64,000 nucleotides of DNA from the NCBI GenBank assembly GCA_945861635.1, contig CAMAWH010000006.1:62001-126000 (forward strand), given 5' to 3'. Positions 17,761-26,300 of this stretch are shown piece after piece. This stretch comes from Klebsiella pneumoniae (GTDB lineage Bacteria; Myxococcota_A; UBA796; SXON01). The notes beneath the pieces were generated by a model that had not been told where the DNA came from, made no database searches, and saw only the letters and a program-made list of their open reading frames with translations. Both the position numbers and the translations under genes were made by a program. Position 1 is the stretch's first letter; the number at the start of each line of letters is the position of its first letter.

Positions 17761-18210
17761 ATGACGCGAGAAGAGATTCTCGCGCTGGCGGCGCCCGTGG
17801 CGGCAAGGTGCGCGGGGGTCGATCCCGACGCCTCTGATGCGGAGGCCCTCCTGGAGGGCGAAAACGTCGATCAACTCGAAGCCGCCTGCCTTGCCGCGCT
17901 TGCGGAAGGGTGGCTGTGCAACCGAGAAGGGGGCGGGGTCAGGTATGGTCGCGTCTCGCGTGCAACGCCCGAATTATCGGGGTTCTCGCTGGATGCTGTC
18001 GTCATGGACGGGCCAGCGTCGGGGGCGCACACCCATCCGCGCGGCGAGTTCGACCTGTGCTTTGCCCTCAGCGGCACACCGACGTTTGACGGATCCTCAA
18101 GTCGGTGGACGGTATACGGTACTGGAACCTCGCACATTCCGACGGTTCACCACGGGAAGATGCTGATTTTGTACTTTCTGCCTGGCGGAGAGATTGTGTT
18201 CGGAGCGTGA
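17761..18210 (+). CDS. DUF4863 family protein (4-hydroxylaminobenzoate lyase-like)
   Basis: A 149-residue cytosolic protein. The C-terminal half matches DUF4863: GAHTHPRGEFDLCFALSG, then WTVYGTGTSHIPTV and LILYFLPGGEIVF. One studied member, PnbB, converts 4-hydroxylaminobenzoate to protocatechuate, but most relatives are untested. The histidines and glutamate in THPRGE suggest a cupin-like metal site. It is 6 bases downstream of actF and so is likely cotranscribed with alternative complex III, which is odd for a degradation enzyme. The original role here is open. Confidence 0.65.
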   Translation: MTREEILALAAPVAARCAGVDPDASDAEALLEGENVDQLEAACLAALAEGWLCNREGGGVRYGRVSRATPELSGFSLDAVVMDGPASGAHTHPRGEFDLCFALSGTPTFDGSSSRWTVYGTGTSHIPTVHHGKMLILYFLPGGEIVFGA

Positions 18211-18324
18211 AGGCGCACCGGAGGAGGGTTTGGTACCGGCCGCCGCGGCTCACCCGCCAGCCGGCGGCGCCGGCATTTCAGCTGCCATCAAGCCACAGCA
18301 GGAAATCCGGGCTAGGCTCTACAG

Positions 18325-19851
18325 ATGAACGACTCCACCCCGGCCTCCACCATCCGGATTCACTGCCCCGCAAACGGGGAATTCGTAGGAGAGGTCACGA
18401 TGACCCCTGCGGCCGACGTGCGCGCCGTGGTCATGCGCGCGCGGGAGGCGCAGAAATCATGGGGCAGGACGACGTTTGACCATCGGAAGGCGGTCATGCT
18501 CGACGTCCGCGCAAACCTGCTCGATCACGCCGACGGAATCGTCGATCTTGTGGCGAAGGAAAGTGGAAAGCCACGCCACGAGGGCCTGCTTCACGAGCTG
18601 ATGGGGCCGCTCGAGCTGATCACGTATTTTGCGAACGAGGCCGAGCGCATCCTCTCTCCCGAGCCGATTCCGTTGCGCTTGCTCAAGCAGCGCTCCAGCT
18701 ACGTACACCGGCCGCCGCGCGGCGTCGTCGGCGTGATCGGGCCGTGGAATTTCCCCCACAACATCCCGTTCGGCGGCGCGGTCATGGCAATGATGGCTGG
18801 GAACGGCGTGGTGATCAAGCCCAGCGAGTTCACGCCGCTCATCGCCCAATATGTCCGCAGCCTGTACCTGGAGGCGGGCGTGCCTTCCGACCTGCTCGGC
18901 ATCGTGCACGGCTACGGAGACGTAGGTGCTGCCTTGATCGACGCGGGTGTCGATTTCGTGGAATTCACGGGCTCCGTTGCGACCGGACGGAAGGTCGCCG
19001 CCATGTGCGGCGAACGATTGATCCCCTGCGTGACCGAGCTCGGCGGCAAGGCACCGTGTCTGGTCCTGCCGGACTGTGACTTCGAACGCACGGTCAACGC
19101 CGTGCTTTGGGGCGGATTTGCCAACGCCGGGCAGGTCTGCGCCAGCGTGGAACGCCTCGTCGTCCACGAAAAAATCTACGATCGCTTTACGGAAGCGCTT
19201 GTTGCCCGCGTCAGGGGCCTGCGCCTCGGCGATGCGACGAAATCGAGCGACATCGACATGGGGCCGATGGTGAACGAGCGCCAGCGCGTCATCGTCGAAA
19301 ACCTCGTGGCGGACGCCGTGGCCAAGGGGGCGCGCGTCGCGACGGGCGGCAAGCGCGTGGACGGCCCTGGCCTGTTTTTCGAGCCGACCGTGCTCCTCGA
19401 CGTGACGACGGACATGGACATCGTAAACAAGGAGACGTTCGGGCCGGTCGTGCCGATCATGAAACGCGCCACGGAAGAGGAGATGATCACGGAGGCGAAC
19501 CGCTCCCACCTCGGCCTGTTGGCGTACGTTTTCACCAAGAACAGTGAACATGGCCGGCAGTTGGCCGAGCGCATCGAGTCCGGAACCGTCATGGTCAACG
19601 ACGTTATCGCAACGCACGCGGCGGCGGAAACGCCGTGGGGCGGCGTGAAGCAGAGCGGCATCGGTTCGACGCACAGTGACGACGGGCTGCGGCACATGTG
19701 CCAGCTTCGTCATGTCAATTACGACACGCTGCCCTGGCTCAAGCGCGAGCTCTGGTGGTATCCGTACAACGCCGGCACGCTCCCGACGCTTAAACGCCTG
19801 CTCAACGTGTTGTACGGCCGGGGAATCAAGCGGTTTCTCAAAGCGAGCTGA
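18325..19851 (+). CDS. NAD(P)-dependent aldehyde dehydrogenase
   Basis: This enzyme oxidises an aldehyde to the acid; the substrate is unknown. The 508-residue product has the full family pattern: GVIGPWNFPHN, IKPSEFTP, FTGSVATGR, the general base in TELGGKAP (E238) and the catalytic cysteine in ANAGQVCASVERL (C272). EPTVLLDVT, KETFGPVVPI and TPWGGVKQSGIG follow. The last 55 residues (KRELWWYPYN... to KRFLKAS) extend beyond the core with a hydrophobic/basic tail, as in fatty-aldehyde or membrane-associated members. It is monocistronic, with 114 bp upstream in which I see no clear promoter, and is convergent with the next gene. Confidence 0.88.
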   Translation: MNDSTPASTIRIHCPANGEFVGEVTMTPAADVRAVVMRAREAQKSWGRTTFDHRKAVMLDVRANLLDHADGIVDLVAKESGKPRHEGLLHELMGPLELITYFANEAERILSPEPIPLRLLKQRSSYVHRPPRGVVGVIGPWNFPHNIPFGGAVMAMMAGNGVVIKPSEFTPLIAQYVRSLYLEAGVPSDLLGIVHGYGDVGAALIDAGVDFVEFTGSVATGRKVAAMCGERLIPCVTELGGKAPCLVLPDCDFERTVNAVLWGGFANAGQVCASVERLVVHEKIYDRFTEALVARVRGLRLGDATKSSDIDMGPMVNERQRVIVENLVADAVAKGARVATGGKRVDGPGLFFEPTVLLDVTTDMDIVNKETFGPVVPIMKRATEEEMITEANRSHLGLLAYVFTKNSEHGRQLAERIESGTVMVNDVIATHAAAETPWGGVKQSGIGSTHSDDGLRHMCQLRHVNYDTLPWLKRELWWYPYNAGTLPTLKRLLNVLYGRGIKRFLKAS

Positions 19852-19865
19852 CGCCGCAACTCCGC

Positions 19866-21554
19866 CTACCGCGACACCATCCGCGCCCGCTGCAGCCCCT
19901 CACGACACTCGGCGCTCTGGGGAAGCAGCTCGGCGGCCTTCGAGTAACAATCGACCGCCTCCGCCGGCGTCTCCTTCATCAGCGCCAATTCTCCCTTCCG
20001 GCAAAGCATTTCCGCGCTCTGCTCGATCTTGGAACGCTCCACGATGGAGGCGCGATATTCCCGGCGCTTCGTGTCCGGCTTTAGCTCTCCGTAGGCGCGT
20101 TCGAGCGACTCACGAATCGCGACGACCTTGGAGGTGTACTTTTCTCCCCATCGCGCCGTCCGGTCCGGGCGGAAGTCGTCGGACAGCTTCTTGTGCGCCG
20201 CCTCCACCTCCGCCCCGGTGCAAATCCAGTGGAGGTCCAGCATGTCGAACAGCGTGCCCTTGCCCAGAGCCGCCATCCGCCCATCCACCTCTCTTGAGAC
20301 ACGTTCGTCGATGCGCGCAGCCGCCTCCTCCTCTCGGAATTCAATCAGGTTCAAATCGGCCAACGCCCAGACCATGCCCGCCGTACCCGTGCGGGAGAGG
20401 GTCGATACGGAGAAGAGTTCGCGCAGGCGGAAGCTCGTTCCTCGGATGATCTTGACGAACGCCTGTTCTTCCGGGGTGAGCTTCATCTCCTCGAAAACCC
20501 GCTCCGAACCCTGCGCAAGGAACACGTAGCGGTCCAACCACTCGCGCAACGAACCGGCCAATTCCTCGGCCGGCATTTCTTTGGCATGAATGCGCAGCGT
20601 CCGGAACAGCAACGACGCAACCCGCAGCGGGGGATTGATGAATTTTTCAGGCAAGTCCTCGAGAATATGGAACGACCACACGCCCTTCGGCTCACGCAGA
20701 ACGCGTTGGACCACGAATTCGGTCTGCTTCTGGAGCAATAGAACGAGCTGCGCAAACCCGAAAATGCCCATTTCGATCAGCGCTTCGCCCTGCCTTCCAC
20801 CCGACGACTCCATCATTTCAATGGACTGCGCCAACTGCTCCTTCGTGAGCTGCCCAGCGCGAAAAAGGAGTACGCCGAGGACCTCCTGCTCATCGATCGG
20901 TTCGGCCCGCCAACCGACCGGCCCGCCCTTCTGCCACAACCCCCACCGCACGCGGCCATCCGGCAGTTCCAACGTCAACAGACCCGTGGCGCGGGCGATG
21001 GCGAGTTCCATCAACGCGTCACGCAGGGAGCGATCCCCAAGCCGCCCTTCCAACGCAGGGTCCAGTCCCTGCACGTCCGGAATGGCCAGCCCACGTTCTC
21101 TTGGGCCGTCGGCCGGCGCCTCGGAGGCACGCACACCGGGAGCCGCCCGCGTCATCACTGGACGCGACTCCAGATCGCGAACGCGCAGCCGAAGCGCCTG
21201 CAGCTCGGCGTCCCGGCCAGTGTCAGCTACAGCCAACTGCCCGGATTCGACCAGCCATACCTTCAAGTCTTCGACGATCCGGTTGACCTGCGCAAAGGCC
21301 GACAACACGTCCGGCGGGAACTCGTTGACGCGCAAAGCCGTCGAGCCGTCGGGCAGCCGAGCAACGACCTGCCCGTCGATGGGCCCCACACGGCCAAGCA
21401 TGGGCAGCATGAGGTCAACCTTCATTTCTGCAGCTGCTTCGCCGTCTATCGTGCCCGCAGGCAACAACATGGCTCCGACGGCAAGGGTGCTGCCGTACTC
21501 CCGAAGAAAACTCGGCAGGTCAGCGTAGCGGCGCGTGGCAGAGCGGACGGCCAT
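19866..21554 (-). CDS. PilZ-like / DUF4388 / J-domain-type regulatory protein
   Basis: A 562-residue cytosolic protein with a layout common in Myxococcota. Residues 1-100 look PilZ-like (GRVGPIDGQVVARLPDGSTALRVNE), a fold that often binds cyclic-di-GMP, though the RxxxR site is not obvious. About 105-165 is a linker. Residues 170-330 resemble DUF4388/PATAN (LRDALMELAIARATGLLTLEL, GGPVGWRAEP). Near residue 440 a J-like segment begins (LFDMLDLHWICTGAEVEAAHKKLSDDFRPDR); it lacks the HPD tripeptide of a true DnaJ, having a changed loop instead. The C-terminus is a short TPR-like hairpin (AVDCYSKAAELLPQSAECREGL). A link to motility or signalling is inferred from relatives. Confidence 0.7.
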   Translation of the reverse strand: MAVRSATRRYADLPSFLREYGSTLAVGAMLLPAGTIDGEAAAEMKVDLMLPMLGRVGPIDGQVVARLPDGSTALRVNEFPPDVLSAFAQVNRIVEDLKVWLVESGQLAVADTGRDAELQALRLRVRDLESRPVMTRAAPGVRASEAPADGPRERGLAIPDVQGLDPALEGRLGDRSLRDALMELAIARATGLLTLELPDGRVRWGLWQKGGPVGWRAEPIDEQEVLGVLLFRAGQLTKEQLAQSIEMMESSGGRQGEALIEMGIFGFAQLVLLLQKQTEFVVQRVLREPKGVWSFHILEDLPEKFINPPLRVASLLFRTLRIHAKEMPAEELAGSLREWLDRYVFLAQGSERVFEEMKLTPEEQAFVKIIRGTSFRLRELFSVSTLSRTGTAGMVWALADLNLIEFREEEAAARIDERVSREVDGRMAALGKGTLFDMLDLHWICTGAEVEAAHKKLSDDFRPDRTARWGEKYTSKVVAIRESLERAYGELKPDTKRREYRASIVERSKIEQSAEMLCRKGELALMKETPAEAVDCYSKAAELLPQSAECREGLQRARMVSR

Positions 21555-21562
21555 TCCCCCTC

Positions 21563-22585
21563 TTATCGCACGTCTTGGGGCGGCGTGGCAGAGGAGCGCG
21601 TGCTTCCGCGGTCTGCAAGAAACTCGTCCACCGGCACCTTTCCGGTGCCATCGGGGCGATCGATGACGTAGGCAGGGAGCCCGATTCCGCTGACGCGCAT
21701 CCGGAGCGCGCGATGAAGGGCGAGGCCGCGCTCCATCGTCAACCGGAACACCGCGTTTCCCTGCGCGGCGTCGGGGTGGTGGAGGTAGTACGGGTAGACC
21801 CGCATCGCAACGAGCGCATCACTCAGCTGGGCGAGAACATCGACGTCGTCGTTGATTCCCGCGAGCAGGACACTCTGATTGAGTACGGGAATACCGGCAT
21901 CCACCAGGCGCGCCAGGGCGTCCCGAACGGGCGCCGTCAGCTCTCCGGGGTGATTCGCGTGGACCAACATCCAGACCGGACCGCGCGCCTTCAACCCGGC
22001 CACCAGCGCGTCGGTCACGCGCGATGGGTGAGTGATCGGCGCGCGGGTATGGATGCGGCGCACCGGAATCGCACGCAACGCGTCGAGGGCCGAAAACAGC
22101 TTGCCGTCGCGAATCGCGAGAGGATCGCCCCCGGACAGGATCACCTCCTTCGCGCCGCTCCGCGCGGCGTAGGCCAGCATCTCCGCCCACTCGGACGCCG
22201 TCGGGTCCTCCCCCTCTCCCGGTTCGTGGTTGCGACGAAAACAGTACCGGCAGTACACGTGGCACCGCTTCGTCAGGAGCAGCAATACGCGATCCTCATG
22301 TTTTCGAACGACCCACGGCAGGGGCGACCGCGCGGCGTCGCCGACGGGGTCGATGACGTCCGCCGAATCGTCCTCCAGTTCGCCCGAAGAGGGCAGGGCC
22401 GTGCGCAACCGAGGGTCGTTCCGCGCCATTGCGCCAGCAACGTACAAGCGTGGAATTCGCACGGGGAATCGTGCTGTGATCGCGCCCCAATCGATGTCCT
22501 GGAGCCACGGCCACCGCGCGAGTGCTTCCTTTCTTCCTAGAAAGGGCCCGCTGTGATAGATGCGCGCCGCCCCCGGTGAACCCAT
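21563..22585 (-). CDS. epmB: EF-P lysine 2,3-aminomutase-like radical SAM enzyme EpmB
   Basis: EpmB converts (S)-alpha-lysine to (R)-beta-lysine for attachment to EF-P. The 340-residue product has the radical SAM cluster CHVYCRYCFR (CxxxCxxC), preceded by LLLLTKR and followed by VILSGGDPL and LNQSVLLAGINDD, all KamA-family marks. The length is that of EpmB rather than the longer lysine-fermenting KamA. Neighbouring efp and epmA make the EF-P role convincing. Its ATG at 22585 shares the palindrome CATG with the divergent efp start; a GGAGG lies 11 bases upstream, inside efp codons. It ends 8 bases before the divergently placed DUF4388 gene start on the same strand. Confidence 0.87.
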   Translation of the reverse strand: MGSPGAARIYHSGPFLGRKEALARWPWLQDIDWGAITARFPVRIPRLYVAGAMARNDPRLRTALPSSGELEDDSADVIDPVGDAARSPLPWVVRKHEDRVLLLLTKRCHVYCRYCFRRNHEPGEGEDPTASEWAEMLAYAARSGAKEVILSGGDPLAIRDGKLFSALDALRAIPVRRIHTRAPITHPSRVTDALVAGLKARGPVWMLVHANHPGELTAPVRDALARLVDAGIPVLNQSVLLAGINDDVDVLAQLSDALVAMRVYPYYLHHPDAAQGNAVFRLTMERGLALHRALRMRVSGIGLPAYVIDRPDGTGKVPVDEFLADRGSTRSSATPPQDVR

Positions 22586-23153
22586 GTCCTACGAAACCTC
22601 CGATTTTCGCAACGGTCTCAAAGTCGAGATGGAAGGCTACCCCTATAGCATCGTGTACTTCCAGTTTGTGAAGCCCGGAAAAGGCACGGCGTTCACCCGT
22701 ACGAAGTTGAAGAATCTACTGACGGGAGCGGTCATTGAGCGCACCTTCCGCAGCGGCGAAGTCCTCCAGGAGGCCGACATCGAGGAACAACCGATGCAGT
22801 TCCTCTACAACACCGGGGATACCTACACGTTCATGAACACGCAGTCCTACGAGCAGGTGGAGCTGACGAAGGAACTCCTCGGCGAAGACGTGAGGTACCT
22901 TCAGGAGAATCTGGAAGTCATGGTGCTGTTCTACAAGAGCCGCGCCGTGAACATCACGCTTCCGAACTTCATCGAGTGCCGCGTGGTGTGGACGGAGCCC
23001 GCCGTAAAGGGCAACACGTCGAACAACATCACGAAGCTGGCCCGGCTCGACACCGGCGCCGAGATTCAGGTGCCGATCTTCATCGACGAGGGAGAACTGC
23101 TCAAAATCGATACACGTGACGGCGGCGGCTACGTTTCGCGCCTGAACAAGTAG
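22584..23153 (+). CDS. efp: Translation elongation factor P
   Basis: EF-P enters the ribosomal E site and relieves stalling at polyproline stretches. The 189-residue product has the three-beta-barrel form: N-terminal KOW-like domain with the modification loop VKPGKGTAF, middle domain with MQFLYNTGDTYTFMNT, and C-terminal ALPxxV-type domain with VWTEPAVKGNTSNN and GAEIQVPIFIDEGELLKIDTRDG. The target lysine is K33 in the PGKG loop, the form beta-lysylated by EpmA. Polyproline tracts are frequent in this window (9468 lipoprotein, actE, 4916 protein), consistent with a need for EF-P. The in-frame TAG stop is followed directly by the epmA reading frame. Confidence 0.96.
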   Translation: MSYETSDFRNGLKVEMEGYPYSIVYFQFVKPGKGTAFTRTKLKNLLTGAVIERTFRSGEVLQEADIEEQPMQFLYNTGDTYTFMNTQSYEQVELTKELLGEDVRYLQENLEVMVLFYKSRAVNITLPNFIECRVVWTEPAVKGNTSNNITKLARLDTGAEIQVPIFIDEGELLKIDTRDGGGYVSRLNK

Positions 23154-23195
23154 TTCGCCATCGACGTTGCCCGACTGCGGCAACGCGCAGCGATC

Positions 23196-23978
23196 GTGCG
23201 CGCGTTGCATACGACGCTCGGGGAGGAGGGCTTCGTGGAGGTCCCGGTTCCGGTCCTCGTGGACGGTCCTGCGCTGGAAAGCACGTTGGAACCGGTGTCG
23301 GCGGACGGCGGCTGGCTGCACACCTCGCCGGAATTCGCCCTGAAACGCGTCCTGGCGGCCGGGCTGCCGCGCATTTACTCGATCACTCCGGCATTTCGCG
23401 CCGAGGAGGTCGGTCGCCATCACGGACGCGAGTTCACGATGCTCGAATTCTACTTGTGTAATGCTGGGTATCTCGACCTCCTGTCCGTCGCGGAGTCACT
23501 TTTTGCGGCGGCGGCGCGAGCGGTGGGCCAAAGCGCGCCGAAATTTACGACGCGGACGGTCGCGGAGCTGTTCGGCAGCGCAGTTCCGACGGACGATGCT
23601 TCCTACTTCCATCGGTGGGTGGACGAGATTGAGCCCGGTTTGACCTTGCCAACGTTTGTTATCGATTACCCCGCGCGGCACGCCGCGTTGGCAGAGATTC
23701 GTGGGGACGTTGCCGAGCGCGTCGAGGTGTACCTGGGCGGCGTCGAACTGGGAAACGGCTTCTCCGAGTTGCGAGATTCCGCGGAGCTGAGAGAAAGGTT
23801 TTCGTCGTCGGCGTTGGCGCGTTCGGAGGACGGACGCCGGCCCCATCCGGTCGATGAGGGCGTGATCGCGGCGACGGCGATCCTTCCACGGTGCGCCGGC
23901 ATGGCCATCGGCGTCGATCGACTCGCGATGGTGCTGACGGGCGCCTCCGACATCGCCGCCGTTCGAGTACCGCGGTGA
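23196..23978 (+). CDS. epmA: EF-P beta-lysine ligase EpmA (PoxA/GenX)
   Basis: EpmA is a class II lysyl-tRNA synthetase-like enzyme without the anticodon domain; it activates beta-lysine and joins it to EF-P. From the GTG at 23196 the product has 261 residues. Class II motif 2 is FRAEEVGRHHGREFTMLEFY, a later block reads VEVYLGGVELGNGF, and motif 3 is GMAIGVDRLAMVLTG. Residues translated upstream of this GTG (DVARLRQRAAI) align with the LLKRAAI start helix of known EpmA. The real N-terminus is therefore likely 8-14 codons earlier, directly after the efp stop and in the same frame, where no canonical start exists. It is shorter than the Escherichia coli enzyme (325 residues), mainly in the middle. 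Confidence 0.88.
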   Translation: MRALHTTLGEEGFVEVPVPVLVDGPALESTLEPVSADGGWLHTSPEFALKRVLAAGLPRIYSITPAFRAEEVGRHHGREFTMLEFYLCNAGYLDLLSVAESLFAAAARAVGQSAPKFTTRTVAELFGSAVPTDDASYFHRWVDEIEPGLTLPTFVIDYPARHAALAEIRGDVAERVEVYLGGVELGNGFSELRDSAELRERFSSSALARSEDGRRPHPVDEGVIAATAILPRCAGMAIGVDRLAMVLTGASDIAAVRVPR

Positions 23979-24037
23979 GGGTGCGCCGGTAGCCATCGCA
24001 AGCGGCTTCGGACGCGGTTTGCGGTTACCGGCGCCGC

Positions 24038-24763
24038 ATGGAACTCACCGGAAAGGTCGCGGTCGTGACCGGCGCGAGTCGGGGCATCGGCCGCGAGATC
24101 GCGCTTGAGCTCGGGCGGGGCGGCGCATTCGTCATCGTGAACTACCTGAAGAACGCCGACGCCGCGGCCGCGGTCGTTGCGGAGATCGGTCGAGGCCGCG
24201 CGGTCCAGGCCGACGTCGGCACGCAGGAAGGCGTGGACCGCCTCGTTGCCGCTGCCGAGGCGGAGGGAGGGCTCGAACTCCTGGTGAACAACGCCGGAAT
24301 CACGCGTGACGGCCTCCTGCTCCGCATGAGCGATGAGGACTGGAATTCGGTGATCGACACCAACCTCGGCTCGACGTTTCGGATGTGCCGCGGCGCCGCC
24401 CAGCACATGCTCGGCCGCCGGCGCGGCGCGATCGTGAACCTGACCTCTGTCGCGGCGCTGATGGGCAACGCCGGTCAGGCGAACTACGCGGCGGCAAAGG
24501 CTGGTATTATCGCGATGAGCCGCGCGCTCGCGAAAGAGCTCGGCCGGCGCGCGATCCGAGTCAACTGTGTGGCCCCGGGCTTCATCGACACCGACATGAC
24601 GAAGGGCCTCCCGGGGGAGGTACTGGAGGGCGCCAAACAAATGATCGCCTTACGACGTTTGGGTCGCCCCGAAGAGATCGCGCCGATCGTTCGCTTCCTC
24701 CTCGGACCCGGCGCCACCTACATCACCGGGCAGACCTTCATTGTGGACGGCGGGATGGCGTAG
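24038..24763 (+). CDS. fabG: 3-oxoacyl-ACP reductase FabG
   Basis: This NADPH-dependent reductase reduces 3-oxoacyl-ACP in fatty-acid elongation. The 241-residue short-chain dehydrogenase has the cofactor motif TGASRGIG (residues 11-18), NNAG, the catalytic serine in [10 protein letters not shown], the YAAAK catalytic pair, and the late INGQ-like segment [15 protein letters not shown]. Length and all motifs fit FabG. It starts 59 bases after epmA, so readthrough from the EF-P cluster is possible. Other fab genes are absent, so a relative with a different keto substrate cannot be excluded. The end overlaps the convergent membrane-protein gene by 26 bases. Confidence 0.85.
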   Translation: MELTGKVAVVTGASRGIGREIALELGRGGAFVIVNYLKNADAAAAVVAEIGRGRAVQADVGTQEGVDRLVAAAEAEGGLELLVNNAGITRDGLLLRMSDEDWNSVIDTNLGSTFRMCRGAAQHMLGRRRGAIVNLTSVAALMGNAGQANYAAAKAGIIAMSRALAKELGRRAIRVNCVAPGFIDTDMTKGLPGEVLEGAKQMIALRRLGRPEEIAPIVRFLLGPGATYITGQTFIVDGGMA

Positions 24764-26300
24764 CCGGAGGCGGCGGTCGAAAGAGGAAGAACGCGGAGGT
24801 TTTCGGCCCGGCGAGTGTGTCCGGCGGGATGGAAACGGTGCGCGCGGCGGACCGTGGCGCTGGCATGGGCACCGGCCAATCGGGCGTGGTTACCACGCAC
24901 GAAGGCGGCGGATCCCCACGGGGAAGGCCGACGTCCACCGGTCGCCACAGCACCGCGGCCAGCGTCGTGATCCGCTGCTCGAACGACGGCGGCGGCGCCG
25001 ACGTGGCGAGCTGGACGCGAGAGCAGCCGTCGAACGCGACGACCATCTCACGCGGCCACGGCGCGGTTCGCATCGGCCACGGACCACCGATCGCCGCTGC
25101 AAGGGAGAGTGTGATCACGACGAAATCCCCTCCCCTGCCCCATCGATCAACCGCCAACGCAGCGGCGACGCACCCTCCAGCGACGCCGACCACCATCCAG
25201 CGATTCGGGTGGTACATCCTGCTTGCCAGCGGGTACCACCGGTCCACGGCGAGGTAGAGCGGGTTGGGCATTCCCGGCGTCGGCCCGAGCGCCATGACTC
25301 CGGCAAGCACCAGGAGAAAAAGCCAGGGACGAGCGCGTCGATCGGCCACCGCGGCGAAAATGGCGAGCGGCAGCGCGGGCAGGAGCCAGCCCGAGAAGGG
25401 GGCGCAGAGCGTCGTAAGCGGGATGCTGTCGACGAGGTGCACGGCGACGGAGGCTGAGTTGCCGGCGGCCTTGACACCGTCGAGCGCCAGCGGTGACCCC
25501 CATGGACGCGGCGTGAACACGCGAGCGCCGGGCCCCGCCATGAATTGCGCGACCGGAATCGCGGCCGGCGCCACCACGATCAGCGCGGCAATCGCGGCAC
25601 CCGCGAGGCGTGCCATCGACGCCCTCCTTACGACGCCGAGGTGGGCGACGACCAACACCAACGTCGCAACCGAGAGGTAGACGACCGAGAGCCAGTACAC
25701 CATCGCCGAAAGGGCGGCACCGAGCGTCAGCATCCCAAAACCGCCGCGCTCGCCGCGGAGGACCCGCCACAAACCGGCCAGATAGAACAGCGAGGGCCCA
25801 ATCAGCGCCTGCTGAAGCTGCTCCCACTCGAGCGCGCGCAGGACCATCCCCGAGGTGCCCGCCAAAAGCGCCGCCAACGCCGCCCCGCGCGACGAGGCGC
25901 CCACCGCTCGGGCGCAACCGTACCCCGAAAGCATCGCAAGAAGCACAAGTACGACATGGAGAACGGCCACGCCGAGTCCACCGGGGAAGACCACACGGGC
26001 CGGCATCACGAAAAACAACAGATCGATCAGGTTCAGCGCACGCGTATCGACGCTCAACGCGTAAAGCGTCGATGGCGTCGGACTCGCCACGAGTCGTTGC
26101 CAAGCATCGAACGCAAAACCATGCGTGAAGACGAACTCCGACTGCGAAAGCGTGTCTCCGAAGAACCGATCCCCCGCGAAGATCGCCGGTAAACTACCCG
26201 CGTGTGCGCTGGCAAAGGCGAGGAACGGCGACGCTACCGCGAGCCGGGCCAACCCCTCCCGCGCGACCCCCGCATCGGCCCGATCAGCCAGCGGCCGCAT
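24738..26300 (-). CDS. Polytopic membrane protein, glycosyltransferase-C-like, unknown function
   Basis: A 520-residue inner-membrane protein with about ten to twelve hydrophobic helices and alternating short loops. A periplasmic loop near the N-terminus ([21 protein letters not shown]) precedes the helices. The layout recalls GT-C type glycosyltransferases or YfhO-like proteins, but no defined DD/DE motif is certain. It resembles the protein at 62106-63917: both have a hydrophobic block ending in an AAIP motif ([13 protein letters not shown] here, LVLPAAIPMADA there) and a later NRW/YRF motif before another helix. The last 100 residues are soluble and Pro-rich. The ATG shares one base with the upstream DHH gene's stop (TGATG). 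Confidence 0.65.
   Translation of the reverse strand: MRPLADRADAGVAREGLARLAVASPFLAFASAHAGSLPAIFAGDRFFGDTLSQSEFVFTHGFAFDAWQRLVASPTPSTLYALSVDTRALNLIDLLFFVMPARVVFPGGLGVAVLHVVLVLLAMLSGYGCARAVGASSRGAALAALLAGTSGMVLRALEWEQLQQALIGPSLFYLAGLWRVLRGERGGFGMLTLGAALSAMVYWLSVVYLSVATLVLVVAHLGVVRRASMARLAGAAIAALIVVAPAAIPVAQFMAGPGARVFTPRPWGSPLALDGVKAAGNSASVAVHLVDSIPLTTLCAPFSGWLLPALPLAIFAAVADRRARPWLFLLVLAGVMALGPTPGMPNPLYLAVDRWYPLASRMYHPNRWMVVGVAGGCVAAALAVDRWGRGGDFVVITLSLAAAIGGPWPMRTAPWPREMVVAFDGCSRVQLATSAPPPSFEQRITTLAAVLWRPVDVGLPRGDPPPSCVVTTPDWPVPMPAPRSAARTVSIPPDTLAGPKTSAFFLFRPPPPATPSRRPQ

Noticed and set aside
23151-23153. Pyrrolysine codon at the efp stop
   Set aside because: TAG also ends recX normally, and there are no pyl genes in the window; readthrough is kept only as one option.
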